Assembly: GCA_013398055.1 (NCBI GenBank)
Contig: VZRS01007522.1
Coordinates: forward strand, 3,230 to 67,229
Length of the DNA: 64,000 nt
Direction: 5' to 3'
Source: Ifrita kowaldi
Taxonomy: Eukaryota > Chordata > Aves > Passeriformes > Cinclosomatidae
The notes beneath the pieces were generated by a model. The model was not told the origin of the DNA. It did no database searches and was given only the letters and a program-made list of their open reading frames with translations. The position numbers were made by a program, and so were the translations under genes. Positions 31,903 through 44,325 of this stretch are shown here, piece after piece; the first letter of the stretch is position 1, and each line of letters starts with the position of its first letter.

Positions 31903-34090
31903 GCAGTAAGAAATTCACAGAAAGTTGGGGGAGAGATGAAAGCAGAAGCAGGAGGTCCCCAGAAGTTTGGACTCTGGTGGCAGGCAGCAGGGTGGGAGAG
32001 GATGAGAGAGCAAGGGAAGGAAGGAGAACAGAGAGCACAGAGCAGAGGGGAAGCGGGACAAGCAGGAGACAACATGTCATGTCCACAGGCATCTGAGACA
32101 CTGTGGCTGATCTTATAAACGGGTTAAAGGGAGGAATTGGCTGGGGAGCAGGAACAGCAGAGGTCAGGAAAAAAGGGAAAGGACCTCCGCTGTTCACGCA
32201 GGAGCTGGTTTAGGACTGGTTTTGATTGTGAATTTTCTCGTTCTTTGCCCCATTTGGTTTTAAAAAATCCTGTCCTCATGATTTCCCCTGGGAAAGCAGT
32301 CAACAATACAACAGCTGACGGAACATCTTTCCTGAGACTGAGACTAAACTTTCCTTTTGCATATCCTCTAACCCAGCCTTTGACTCCTCGTTGCTCATGA
32401 TGTGCCATGTGAAACACTCCCCGCTTTGCGTCTGCCTTAAGGCACTCTAATGCCAGCAGGCTGGTCCAGCCTCCCCCTGCTCCCTTCTCCCGCCCATCCT
32501 CTCTTAACCAAACGGTGCTGATGTCACTTTCCATCCATCTCTTCTGCTCAACCAGACAGGAGCCCAGGGACAGAGGTGCAAGAAGCCTCACTGTGGTATT
32601 TCCATCACATACCTGTGCTAATAAACTGGTGGCACCACCACTGCCGTGGTATTTTCTAACCTGAACAGTTGGCTCAATGCTCTTCCTTTTTCCCTGTTAC
32701 AGGCGAAAATTGGCTTCTGTCTTTTACTACCAAGCATGAATACCCAGCCTGTAACCTAAAGGCACATGGTAGGAATGAAAAGGCAGTAGATGAAGGTGGT
32801 CCTTTGCTCAGAGTTTTTAACCTCCATCTACTGAGACAAAAAGCTCCCCTCTAGCATTTTCTGGGGGTTAGTCTAGCAGTCATACTTCTGTGTCTGTTTT
32901 TAATCTTCCTTGACACTTCTGGAGCAATGCACATGCCCCGAAGACTTAACTTGTCCCAGCTGAGCTGTTTCAGAGCTCATAATGTGAAAACAGAATAAAA
33001 AAAAACCTGCTGTCTCCCTTGACGGTGCAGGCTTGCTGCAGCCCCTGATGAAAGCATGAACTGTACGAAGAGATGTCCAGCCAAAGGACTAACTGCTTCA
33101 GCTGGGGACTAGCCAGAACTAGGAGTAAACATTTGGGCTGGAGACTAGAAAATCTGCTCTGTGAAGGATGTTACAGGCCATTGTCTGGGATACCACCCCT
33201 GGTGTTCAGGAGAGATGAGGTAAGTAACTGAAACGGGGAAACCGAAGTAAAAATAAAGGTGTCTCAAGAAAGGTCCTAATCTGATTAATATTGTGTTTGG
33301 CTCCTGATTCCCTTCTTCTCTTTCAATGTGTCAGGTGATGGGTTAAGGGATGGGAACCTGATCCTGAGAGCTCCTTTTGGCAGAGGAAATCAGGGTGGTT
33401 TTTTCAGTGCACTTGTTCTGTGAGGTGTAAGGATTTTTGCTTTCCTGAGAAGGAACAGGAGGGAAAAGAGGGAGAGCTTGTGCCTGGTCAGCCCTCACCA
33501 GGCTCCTGTCCTCCCTCTGCTCTTGCACACTCGGCCACCCTCGGCGGGGAGAGATAAAGAGGGCAGGAGAGAGACAGCTCGTTTCCCAACACTTGTTTCA
33601 TTCAAACAGCCTTATTTTTGGTAATGCTACACCGAGGCTGCAAACAGCTCAAGTGGCGGATGGTGCTAAAACTCTGTCCTGGGCATGTTCCCAGCTGGAA
33701 AGATATCACAGCACTCCAGCCCACCAGGGAGACAGCAACGTCGGCATTGCAGCACTGGAGCAGAGCGGTGCCTCACCCGCCCGGCAGCCTGTCCCAGACA
33801 GTGACCAGAGCCAGGTGCTCCAGGGGAAGGGAGAAAACACCCCCACAGCCCTATTTGCACAGCATCACACAAGGAGGGAAGCCCTGCCCTGTCAGGCACT
33901 GTACTGAGGCAGGAAGACAGCAAGCCCTCGGGACCCCACTCTAGCCAGCGCAGCCACCGGTGCAGCTTGCTGGCCAAAAGCAGACACACCCCGGCCCCAG
34001 GTGTGAGCAAAATTGCTGGAAAAGGGTCACAACTGAGCAGAGGCTCTCCCAGGGACATTGGTGCTGCTCCCACTGGGAGCCCTGATGCAT
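31903..34090. other. unassigned non-coding sequence
   Basis: No supported gene. The longest frame, 32124-32591 minus (155 codons), lies opposite smaller plus frames and shows no domain. Around 33700-33960 the sequence is GC-richer, but I recognise nothing in it. Confidence 0.5.
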
Positions 34091-34276
34091 CTGGACAGGG
34101 TGCCCAGAGCAGCTGTGGCTGCCCCAGCCCTGTCAGAGTTCAAGGCCAGGTTGGATGGGGCTCGGAGCAACCTGGGATAGTGGGAGGTGTTCCTGCACAC
34201 TGCAGGGGGGGTGTGACTAGATGATCTTTAAGGTCCCTCCCATCTCTTAACATTCTGATTCTGTGAGTCTGTGATC
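34090..34276 (+). mobile_element. CR1 LINE 3' end
   Basis: GGTGCCCAGAGCAGCTGTGG, then GTCAGAGTTCAAGGCCAGGT and TGGATGGGGCTCGGAGCAAC, then CTAGATGATCTTTAAGGTCC, ending in ATTCTGATTCTGTGAGTCTG. This is the usual CR1 3' untranslated region in forward orientation with its degenerate terminal octamer repeats. It is truncated upstream, with no coding part. Confidence 0.92.
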
Positions 34277-34279
34277 TCT

Positions 34280-35660
34280 GAGGGCCAGGTCTTTCTCCAG
34301 TGACTTGACAGACCTGGGGCTATTTCCACAGTAAGTATGTTACAGAAATTGTAATTCTTCTGGCTGGTCAAAAATGAGATCTGCACTGTGAGCTCCCTAC
34401 CTCCCTATCAGCCTCAGGTGACCATCCAGGATGTCTTCTGCCTCTCAGAGTCTGTAGCTTATACAAGACAGCAGGTCACTTCTTCACCACGTGCTTCTCT
34501 CCCTTTATTCCCTTTTCTGCCCATCCCATCCACACTAGCTTTGAGGAATTCAGTTTCATTCCCAGGTCCGTCAAAGGCCAAATCATGGAGTGCAGTACAG
34601 GCTCTGAATTACAGTGTTTCTTGGGTTAAAGCTGTCTTCTATGTTTATATGGCACATTTCACTCCATCTCACACAGAAAACAGCCCTTTTAGAAGAAACA
34701 CAATATGTGAGAAATACCACATCCACTCTGCTAAAATATGACCACCTCTTAAGTGCAGGGACAAACAGAGGTGTGAACAGAGCTACAAACGCTGACCAAA
34801 AACTTTGAACCCAGATCCCATGGGTTCAAAGAAATCATGTCTTTAACATGTGTAATGAACACCGATCCTTCCCTTTTGGGCACTGTGTAGCAAGTAGAAA
34901 AATACGTAATTCCAGGACAACGACTACAGTGAGAATGTTCCCCAGAGTTTTAGATCAAAGGAGAGGTTGCTATAGGCTGTGTGCACACCAAGCATCCTTA
35001 TCCCCTTATCACTTAAAACCTCATTCAGAGCATTAACACTGGCCTAAGTTGCCCTATGCAGCATCTTAATTATTATTTAACCAGAAATTTATTTAGCTCT
35101 TGAGGTTGTATAAAATATAATAAGGTTTAGATAGGCTCATTTATGTGATTACAGGTAACGTTGGCCAAGCACAGTTTGGCCTTACAAATCCAGGATCACA
35201 GCTGAACAGCCAGTAAAATTTATCCTCACCAACCTCAAACATCCCCTCACAGCTTTGGCACACTTGGTAGAAAGGGAAAAAATATACCAAAACAAAGATG
35301 TTTTCACAAGTTTTGTGAAAACTGGCAGCTGAATGAAGGAAATGCCCCCAAACTGAAGTGCCAGTGCAGAAGGCAAACAGAGCTTGGTCATGTACTCTAA
35401 TCTAGTGGCATCCAGCTGCTCAGGCAAGGCATGCACAGTTTTAGCCTTGATCCTGTGTGCCACAGCTCTCTGAGCAGGCGGGTGGGCCAAGGGCTCAAAT
35501 CCTTAAGAAGCAGGCTCATCACTTCTGACACTTGTGGAACATTGGTGGCACCGGTGTCCAGCTGAGAGAAAATGACTGAAACCCTTTGGCTTTCCACATC
35601 CTTTAGGTTCCTACCAGCTTTGGGAGAGTGGGTAAAAAAGGGCCAAAAATACTGTCAGAT
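34280..35660. other. unassigned non-coding sequence between two CR1 pieces
   Basis: No supported gene. Frames at 34388-34741 plus (117 codons) and 35182-35490 minus (102 codons) lack recognisable features. Confidence 0.5.
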
Positions 35661-35665
35661 TAGGA

Positions 35666-35832
35666 GGAAAGAATGGTTGGAGTCAGATGGAACCTTTGAT
35701 GATCATCTAGTCCACCCCGCCTGCTATGGTCAGAGACATCTTCCATTAAACCAGGCTGATCCAAGCCCGGCCCAGCCTGGCCTTGAACACTTCCAAAAAT
35801 GGGTCATCCACAGCTTCTCTGGGAAAATTTGA
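35666..35832 (-). mobile_element. CR1 LINE 3' end, minus strand
   Basis: On the plus strand: GAATGGTTGGAGTCAGATGG, then TGATGATCATCTAGTCCACC, then GAGACATCTTCCATTAAACC, then CAGCCTGGCCTTGAACACTT and CCACAGCTTCTCTGGG. This is the reverse complement of the CR1 3' region, in the same order as the copy at 3934-4228 but more diverged. It stops near the end of ORF2. Confidence 0.87.
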
Positions 35833-35834
35833 CT

Positions 35835-37550
35835 GTTGTACTGGAAACAAACAGAAGCTGTGGACTTTCTCTCACTGCAGGACAAGCATGGCACAAAGCC
35901 TGCCTGGAAAAATTTCCCTCCCATTGCTCCTCAATGCTGGTGGATTCTGAGCCATGAGCTTAAAAGTGATGAGGGGACAACTGCCAGACCTCTTAGGCCT
36001 TTTGTTTCCTCTGGAGACCAGGATAAAATGGCAGCAGGGAAATGACATCAGCTATAGTTTGCATTTTTTTTCTTTATTAGAACTACTCTTACTTTTAGCA
36101 TCACTTTCAATACTGTAACCTTACACTTAACCCATTCTAATAAGGTGGAAACTACTGTGTGGTGTTCACAGTGAGTTCTGCAGATACAGCAACACCGAAT
36201 TTATATAACTTGGTTTTGTAAAGAAAGCTTTTGGGGTATCTGCAAGTCTAAACATTGTGGAGATCCAAAGAGTCTCACTAAAGCTGCACAGCTGGCAAAG
36301 AGCATCAAGTGCCAGGCCTCCTTGGGTGTTGTATCTATTCCTGATGCTTTGTCATCTAGCAATGGCTGAGAGGTTGCACATCCCCTGCCATGGTATGCCC
36401 AGCAGAAAATGCCTGGAATATAGAGCAGCTAGAGCTCTTGCTGTCCAAAAAGGGGAAGAAGAAAAGAAAAAGCTCAGGAGCACTGTGTTTGCATCTCCTG
36501 CTCACATCTTTGACATCTCTGCACAGGAGTGAATGAAGACAGATGGAATTACAATATGTAGCTCAAGAACTCCTCTCCAGAAGCACACTATTAATGTACA
36601 CACCTTTGTTGTGTAGTCCTGATGATTGTCACTTGAGAAAAAGCTGACCAAAAGGCAGACGTGACTGAGTTTTGCTGATCAAAGACTGAGGGCCAAAGTT
36701 TGTTTTAAAGGTGGCATTGAGCAGCTCCAAACATCCCTTTCAAACACTCACAGTCCCAGGAAAGCTCTGTGTCCACGGCCAGAAGAGAACTTTGCCTTTG
36801 TTTGCCTGGATCTCAGCTCTCCTGCCAGGGTGTGCAGGGCAGCTTCAATGAGGGCTTTTCCCACCTCCCTCCCAAAACAGAGGCTCCTGGCTGTGCTTTT
36901 ATATTTATCATCTCTCCACATGACCATGCATTTTTCCTCTCCTCCGTACAGTGTCAGCTTTCCCTGCACTAGCATCTATGTTACATCTACATAAGCATTT
37001 TGGATATTTCTAGCAACAGCCTTCCTCTTTGTTTTATATACATGCTTTCTTTTTTGTTATTTGTTCAGGGATATGCCAACAGGCAAAAGGCCAAGTGACT
37101 GCTCCATCCCAAAATGGGGTATACCTGCTCAGAAATATGCTTAGCTGTGTTTTCTGTAGGCTAACTAAATCACACACTCTTCAGGAGTAGCTTTGTTTCA
37201 GTAGGTGAAGGACACTGCAGATATGAAAACTAATGGGGAATCTGTTTCTGGGGTGAGTGGGGAGAGGAAAAATTTGTATTTCCTCAAAATCTTAGAGGGC
37301 CTAGTTTCTATGACTGAGTTTTAAGTGCAGTGCAGGAGGATAAATGGAGTGTGAAAGATTGCATAGCCCCTAATTTCTCCTGTGTTTACATCTGGGTTTT
37401 ATGTTATAGTCAATACTCCTAAGCCTATTTGAAAATTAATCTCCAGTGAACAGGTGAATAGGTAATGGAGTGGTGATTCTTCTGTCTCCATTTATCTTTT
37501 CACTTAGAGAGTTAATTGAAAATAGGAACTCGGTCAGTGCCACTTTTCAA
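35835..37550. other. unassigned non-coding sequence
   Basis: No supported gene or recognised repeat. All frames are below 95 codons. Confidence 0.5.
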
Positions 37551-37559
37551 GGCACACAC

Positions 37560-37938
37560 TGTGGTAATCGGTGAACACCTGCATGTTAGAGCTACCACGG
37601 GACTTTCCCCAGATTGCGGGTTTCTGTGAAGTTAATGTATTCCATTTTAAATTCCCCGGTTGGCTGATGGCCTCAGGCCCTCGCCCCTCCCCTGGGGCTC
37701 TCCCACTGGCCCCTGCTCCCTGACCCCGCCTTCGCCTAACCCCGAGAAAAACGTGTGTCAGGCGTTGTGCTTTGGATTTGCTCGCCTGTCCTTTGACGGG
37801 TGAGGATGCTCGCCTGTTGGAATAAAGGCCACAGCAGATTCCCTTCCCAGCTCTTTGTTACCGACTCATGTTACTGAACCTGCCCTGGTTCTGGGGGAGC
37901 TCAGGGGACCCCAAGGAACCGGCAGATAAATAGTAACA
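37560..37938 (+). mobile_element. probable solo LTR of an endogenous retrovirus
   Basis: 379 bp beginning TGTGGTAATC and ending AGTAACA, with the 6-bp ACACAC directly on both sides (37554-37559 and 37939-37944). Inside are a GC-rich, CpG-containing stretch and an AATAAA signal at 37821-37826. The end region (AGCTCAGGGGACCCCAAGGA) recalls avian class II LTRs. A 6-bp duplication fits class II (ERVK-like) integration. ACACAC is low-complexity, so the duplication alone is weak evidence. The strength is in the combination of TG...CA ends, size, polyadenylation signal and composition unlike the AT-rich flanks. Confidence 0.6.
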
Positions 37939-37944
37939 ACACAC

Positions 37945-39865
37945 TGTTAGAAAGCACTGGTGTCATGCAGCAATTTGTCTTTTGGTTCACTGGCACTTCA
38001 TAAAGGCTACGAGCTACGGAATACACGGGCCCTCAGCTTTGCACAGAGACCAGAACTGATAGAATAGCGGAGCTGTCTCTCTTCACATTTATCACACTTG
38101 CCTTAAGATAACAATCCTTTCCCACCAAACCTGCCATCATCCCTCATTTTTCTTTGGGTTTTGGTCGGAGTTGTCACGCAATGTCCAGGAATACAAACAC
38201 TGTGCTTTTTAATTATCATTTAAATCTTATTGGCGTAAGAAATAGGAAGCTGCAAAACTCTACATGGCCACAAGTGAGGAAAAAAAAGGGTGTTTATAAA
38301 GACCTAAAAAAAAAAGTTGGTGCCCCTGCCTTTCTTAGTCTACTTTTCCATCTAGAACTAAAACGGTAGCATCACATCTCAGAGTGACAATCCTGATGGA
38401 TCAAAGGGCATGAAGGAAGCAACTGGTACACAGCTGGAAGAGAGACACATCCATACAGCCTTCTTCCTGCTGCAAGCCCCTGCTTCATCCCCTTGTCCTC
38501 ATCTGCTGTCATGAATTGTAAGGCAGTAGCTGTGCATCAAATCGAGAGTGAGAGATAGCAAAGCACGAGTGATTCCAGAAATTCAGAATGGATGGCAATC
38601 CTAGCTCAGGGAATAATCCTGCAGGAAGTAATCCACTGTAAAAAGCACATTAATCCACTGTAAAAAGCACACTGCAAGCCAAGAGCAGAACCTTGAGGTT
38701 GAGGTGGTGCCTAAACAGGAATTGCCTCTATAAATCTTGTGAAACCTCAGATCATGATTGGAAATGGCTGAGAAGATGATTCATAGCATTTGGCACAAAT
38801 ACCTCCACGTGCCTAAGATGAGGCACGTGATTACACACAGCTATGCCAGAAACTGTATTATTAATTTGAGCTTCCTAAAAGAAAAAATTCAGTAAGAAAA
38901 CCCAGAATTCTGTTTCCAAAGAGTTCAATTTTCTGTGAAATGAACTTGAGCCCTAACATTGCTACTTCCATAGAAAATTGCTTAGACTACAAGAAAAACA
39001 AATGTTGCCAGCAAAACACATGGTTTCATAGTTTGTGATTTGACAAAGGAACAACCTCAAAACACTTTGCAAGATGTAACAATGAAGATAGAGGCAGGTA
39101 TTCTTAACACCTGAAATTGCCATTAGACTGAAAAAGAAAGCTCTCGTTTTGCATCCCCCCACGCTGAAACGCTGGACTAGCACAGGACCACCTGTAGCAC
39201 AGATGGAGCAAAAAGGGTGTCCCCATTCCATGCCCACTTTTCCCCACAAGAATTAAAGCTGGTTTGGAAGGGGGAGATGTGAAGCAAATTTTGTCCTCTG
39301 CCTTTGAACGGGTGATACCAAGGGATAGAATATGAAAGTGTGGTGTAAGTCTTATCATTGGGGGTGGAGGAAGATGAGAAAAAGGGCTCTGCTGCCTGAA
39401 TTTAACAAGTCATGTCTCATAGAATTAATATTTTTAGCTGTTTCTCAGTTGAAATCTTCATCTTTCTGATCATTAATGATAGTTTACTTCCTGGTTTGTA
39501 AACTAAGGAACCCTGTAACCTTTTTCCAGTTCTTCCCTCTCTTCCTGCTCTTGAACATTAGTACAGGAACAGAGATGAATAAAAACAAGCAGGCCTTTCA
39601 AGTTTCGAAAAGAAAATTCCAAAGGCACAGCGCCCCCCTCGCCCAGTACAAACAAATCTCCTGCCCACTTCTGCCTGTGTATCATAATCTGAAAAATGGA
39701 GTAAATAACACAGTCCTACCTTCCCACAAAGGCATTATTCAGCCTGCCTCACAAGTCAGCTGAGAGCAACGTGGAAATTAAAACACTTTACTTCTGAAGA
39801 AATTTTTTTAGATTACTTAAACCCAGGAAAATATAATGTTGATTATGACCACATAAATGCCAGTG
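37945..39865. other. unassigned non-coding sequence
   Basis: No supported gene. Contains the 22-bp tandem duplication listed separately at 38629-38672. Frames at 38962-39249 and 39104-39358 (minus) are under 100 codons with no motif. Confidence 0.5.
38629..38672. repeat. 22-bp tandem duplication
   Basis: The unit beginning TAATCCACTGTAAAAAGCAC occurs twice in direct tandem (38629-38650 and 38651-38672), differing only at the last base. The near-identity points to a recent duplication. Confidence 0.93.
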
Positions 39866-39867
39866 TG

Positions 39868-39961
39868 CTCTAGGATGACCCTGCTCGAGCAGGGAGGTTG
39901 GCCCAGATGACCTGCTGTGATCCCTTCCAACCTGACCCATCCTGGGGTTCTGTTTGTGACC
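39868..39961 (+). mobile_element. CR1 LINE 3' end fragment
   Basis: CTCTAGGATGACCCTGCTCG, then AGCAGGGAGGTTGGCCCAGA, then TGATCCCTTCCAACCTGACC and a degenerate terminal repeat (GGGGTTCTGTTTGTGACC). Only about 95 bp of the 3' end remain, with no coding part. Confidence 0.85.
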
Positions 39962-39964
39962 AAA

Positions 39965-40490
39965 TCTGGCCATGACTGTCAATGATCAGTCCATCACAGC
40001 AGTAGCTTCTTCATTCCTCCACTGATGCAGGATGTGAACCCTCCCCATGCACACACCACAAGGGTCATCACCAGCATCTCCAGGCACTCAAGCCTGGCTT
40101 AGACACTCACACCCAGAGGGGCTCTGGTGCCCCTGGAGCACCTCAGCTTGTCCAGACCCTCCATCATCTTGGCCAAGGTGCTACTAAAATCCACAAAAAT
40201 ACTCTCAGCGCATTTCTTTCCGTCTGTAGCAGAGGGAAGACTGTTAAGCTGCTCAGCACCATCTTTCCTGTCCTGAAAGACTGTCAACAACAGATGGAAC
40301 CCCAGGTTATGAACTAAGGATTAAATGAACATAATGGATTTTTTAGGTAAGGCCCATGACTGAGGGAATGTGGGAACGTTACCTCTGTGTGTAAATATAT
40401 CTATATATCTATATACCAAAAGACAGGAAAGATGATCATGGGAAGTGTGGGAGCTGGCATGACTTACACGACATGGAATAAGGGTAGATA
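39965..40490. other. unassigned non-coding sequence with a TA-rich patch
   Basis: No supported gene. A short TATATCTATATATCTATATA-like patch lies at about 40397-40417. The minus frame at 40099-40290 (63 codons) has no known match. Confidence 0.5.
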
Positions 40491-40491
40491 A

Positions 40492-40970
40492 TGTCCTGGT
40501 TTTGGCTGGGATAGGGTTAATTTTCTCCCTAGTAGCTGGTCCTGTGGTGTGGTTCGAATTCAGGGTGAGAAGAATGTTGATAACAGAAGGACGTTTTAGC
40601 TGATGCTGAGCAGTGCTCACTGCAATCAAGGACTTCTCAGTGTCTCATGCCCTGCCAGTGAGCAGGACACAACGAGCTGAGAGGGAGCACAGCCAGGACA
40701 GTGACCTGAACTGGCCAGAGGGATGTTCCACACCACAGAACATCATGGTCAGTGTAGAAATTGGGAGAGCTGGCCGAGAGCCACTGACCGCTGCTCAGGG
40801 ACAGGCTGGGCATCAATCAGTGGGTGGGGAGCAACTGTACTGGGAATTATTTGTTTCTCTTGGGGTTTATTTCTCTCTCTCGCTCTCATTCTCATTGCAA
40901 TTAGTAGTAGTAAAACATTTTATCCTGTTTTAATTATTAATCTGTTCATATCTCAACCCACAAAGTTCAC
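40492..40970 (+). mobile_element. endogenous retrovirus LTR, 3'-truncated
   Basis: Begins TGTCCTGGTTTTGGCTGGGA, followed by TAGGGTTAATTTTC, GTGAGAAGAATGTTGATAAC, TCTCATGCCCTGCCAG and, at the far end, ATCTCAACCCACAAAGTT. I know this order from a common solo LTR of neoavian and passerine genomes. That consensus continues about 100 bp further with a C/T-rich tail ending in CA. Here the sequence leaves it after 40970, so the 3' end is deleted and no target duplication can be seen. No internal viral sequence is present on either side. Confidence 0.85.
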
Positions 40971-43900
40971 CTGACAGTGTGCTCTTAGGTGGCACAGAAA
41001 TCATAGGCTGAGAAAGAAAGGACCCCACCAGTAAAGCCTTTGCATTTCAGAAACATTTTGGTCTTGTTTCACAGATGTTTTAATACACCCACGCAACCTG
41101 GACCGAGCTGTGGGAATGGCGACGGTGCAGATTTGGAGCCCAGACCTGAAAAGAATCCTGAAAAAAGTGAGGAGCCATATCCTGGTTGCGCTGCAGTGAA
41201 CTTGCACTGACTCTATAGGGCCACGGCTTCACCCTGGATGTGAGCGTAAATAATGGCAATGACAGCAGGCATTATAGACACATGATGTAAGTTTAGAGGA
41301 GTTAGAACCTTTGTGATTGATGACATAACTAAGCACATTAGGAGGAAACTTTCCATAGGGAAAGGTTGTTCTATAATTATCCTCTCTGCAGGCATTTTAT
41401 CTTCCTTTGAAACACCTGGAATTAGACAGTCTTAAAGACAAGGCACTGGATTCACGAGCTGTGCTGGAATAGACATAATCATTAACAGAGCAACACAGGG
41501 TCTTTTCTACTTCATTCCTGTGTGTTATTAAAGTGTGCTAATAGGAAAGGCCATAATTATTTGATAAATACCTCCTTTCTTCCCCACCCTGATTCACTGG
41601 TTTCAATCAGTTCCTCCTACGAAGGAGGAAAATTTCCCACACGGAGATTCCTGTAAAGCACCTTTCCTTAGACCTCTTGCCATTTCCTAAGAGCTGATTG
41701 CCTCAGAATGAGCTCAGTTTAAGCTGCCGAGGGCTTGGCACGGGGTGAAGAAGCATCGGAGGTGTGATTGTTATCGGCTATAATGACAGCCGGCCCCACC
41801 AGATATCCCGATGGCGAAGGACAAGGCTGTGCACAGCCCCGGCAAGGGTTTTGTGTGAAGTTTGGAGTTTCTGGATGCCACCTAGAGGATTATCCTTGTC
41901 CTTGTGCTCTCTGCGGCTTTTCCTCGGGAAAAGTGCTTTTCCACCTTTCCTGGGCCCTGCAGGGGGCAGGGAGCATCTGGTGGGGCCCGGCCAGCTTTGC
42001 TCCCGTGGGCAGCGGAGCGCCGAGGGCTCACGCTGGATGAGCAGGTGGAACCACGCAGAAGGATGCAGAACCACCCGTGGGACCTGGCTGAGACCCAGGA
42101 GCCACTGCAGTCCCATTGCCCCTCATGGTCAGCCCCAGATGGTGTCTCACACTCTCTTTTCCACCCTGGAGCTCCATCCGCCTCCAGAGAACCACAAGTG
42201 ATATTTGGAAATCAGAGCATGTACCAGAAGGGTGGCCCAGACCTGGCACTCCCTGGTTTAATTTCCTGTGGCCCTAGGCCGTGTGTTTGCAGGATGCTGG
42301 TTCAGAGCCACTAAGGGCGGGGAATAAGATTTATAAATGATGCAGGAGCCATCTTTGGGCCTCCTGCTTAGGTGTGTTATCAGTGTTATCAGCTGAAGAA
42401 TTGACACTTGGCTTCCACCTAGGAACAGGGAGCCCCCATCCCTCAGTATCTGAGTTTTCTGTGGCAGTTTTCTGTGCAGAACCACCTAAGAGCCAACACT
42501 GCCCTGTCCCTGACAAGCTCTTGATACCAGAACCACCAAGAGACATTTTCAGAGTAGGCCCTTGGTGTGTGATTGTGAGGGGATGCTCAGAGCTCAGATA
42601 CAACCCTGCAAAGATAACATGGGTTGGTGATTATTCCGGTCACACCTGGATTTGTGTTTGCTGTGGCTGGAGCACCCTTTGAGATCTTGAAGACCAAAGC
42701 TGAAGCTTCAGGTTCTGCAGGAATTCTGCCTGTCTGCATGGTCTGTAGACAAATCACCAGTTGATACCTCTCAGCTCCATTCTCAAACTCTTTATGCCCT
42801 TTAGAATCAGTAGCACAACAAATCTAGAATCTGGCTGTTTGCTAATATTTCTCTGAGATTTTTTTTTTTAGACTATCTACTGCTTGTGAGCGGGGGCTGA
42901 ATTTTGTGGATCCAGGGAGAGAGAAAGAATTGAATGACCTTTAAGATCTATTTTTAAGCTCTTCCAGAAGTTGAAGCATTCCTGGTGCAGGAATTAATAT
43001 GTGAATGCATTTGGTATATTTATGCCCTTCTGATCTATGAAACCTGCAAAATGCTGGATTTTCTCTGTCTTGCCATGTCCCCACCTTACCTGCCAGAGGA
43101 GGAGGTGAAAACCTGATATCTTCTGTCCTCATGGCAGCCTCTGGGAAATGGGAAATCCACCTACTGGTTGCTTGCATGGGATTTGCCACTGTGGCAAAGG
43201 CAGTGTTTTTGTTGACTGTGACAATGTCTCAGGTAAGAATTGCTTCAAGAAAAGGGAATAAATTACCAGGCAAGAGTCAGGTGACTGCCCAGATCATCTT
43301 TAACTCCCAACTTGGCTGACACTGCATAGCAAATTGTGATAAAAGCAGTCAGGACAGAGATACCACCTCAGCTGTAAATTAAACACGTCTTCTGTAATTT
43401 ACTGGTTTGCCATCAGACTTCCTTGCCATGGAAATCTTTTTTTTCAGGCCCTTTCCCTTGTTTAAGGTGATAGTCATGGTTATTTTCTCTAGGTACCACT
43501 TCTGTGCTGTCTGTCTTTTGCTGTACTACCTCAAAGGACAATTTTTGCTTCCTTTTTCATTTTCTGCTTGCTTATAGATTTGGCTGTGGGCATCTTTTCC
43601 CAAGTACAGCAAGGCACACAGTTCAGCCATCTAAACCCCAAACTAGAGAAAGCAGCCAGGCCTCCTGCTAACTTCAGCTTGGATATTGTACTCAGTGAAG
43701 GCATCCAGGAATTTTAAGGGCAAATCAATCTTAAATTTGGCTGGGTGGCAGAAGGGGCTAAGTTTTCAAATGCCTCTCACCAGGACATGCTGCCAGGAGT
43801 GGGTTTCAGCACGCAGAAAAAAGCTTTAGTTCTCAGTATTCTGCATGCTGAGCTCTTCTGAGCATCTGGCCCCTTGTTTGCTCTTCTCAGTGGGGCTTGA

Positions 43901-44249
43901 ACTTCTTTGAAAAATCTTGTCCCGTATATTAGATTTCCCTTGTCCAGAGGGAAGTACAAGGAAAGGAAAGCAGGTTTTGGTTTATCCAAAGGGAGGTTTT
44001 CAGGACATAGATCAAGGATTTTGTTTTGGGAATTTCATGTAAGACGCCAGCTTGAAATTTTCTAGAATGTAATTGAAGCTAAAGTTTCAGGAAACACGTT
44101 CTGAACAGTGATGTTGATCTCAGACTAATTTGCTACTTGAGATTATGAAACTTAATTGCTAGCGAGAGGTTCGGGAAGAGGTTGGAGATTAATGAAGAGG
44201 GGAACATTGTACACTGGAGAGCAGAACAATGGTATTTAATGAGTGCTCT

Positions 44250-44325
44250 TTTCTTCTCCAAAGCACTTTATAGCCATTAACTAATTAACAGTATAATTTG
44301 CAGGTAGGAGTACAGAAGTGTAATC
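44250..44325 (+). mobile_element. MIR-like SINE fragment, diverged
   Basis: CCAAAGCACTTTATAGCCAT, then TAACTAATTAA, then GCAGGTAGGAGTACAG. This follows the MIR order 'aagcactttacatgtattaactcatttaa ... gaggtaggtacta'. The distal GTGACTTGCCCAAGGTCAC core is absent. It is short, so the call is tentative. Confidence 0.45.
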
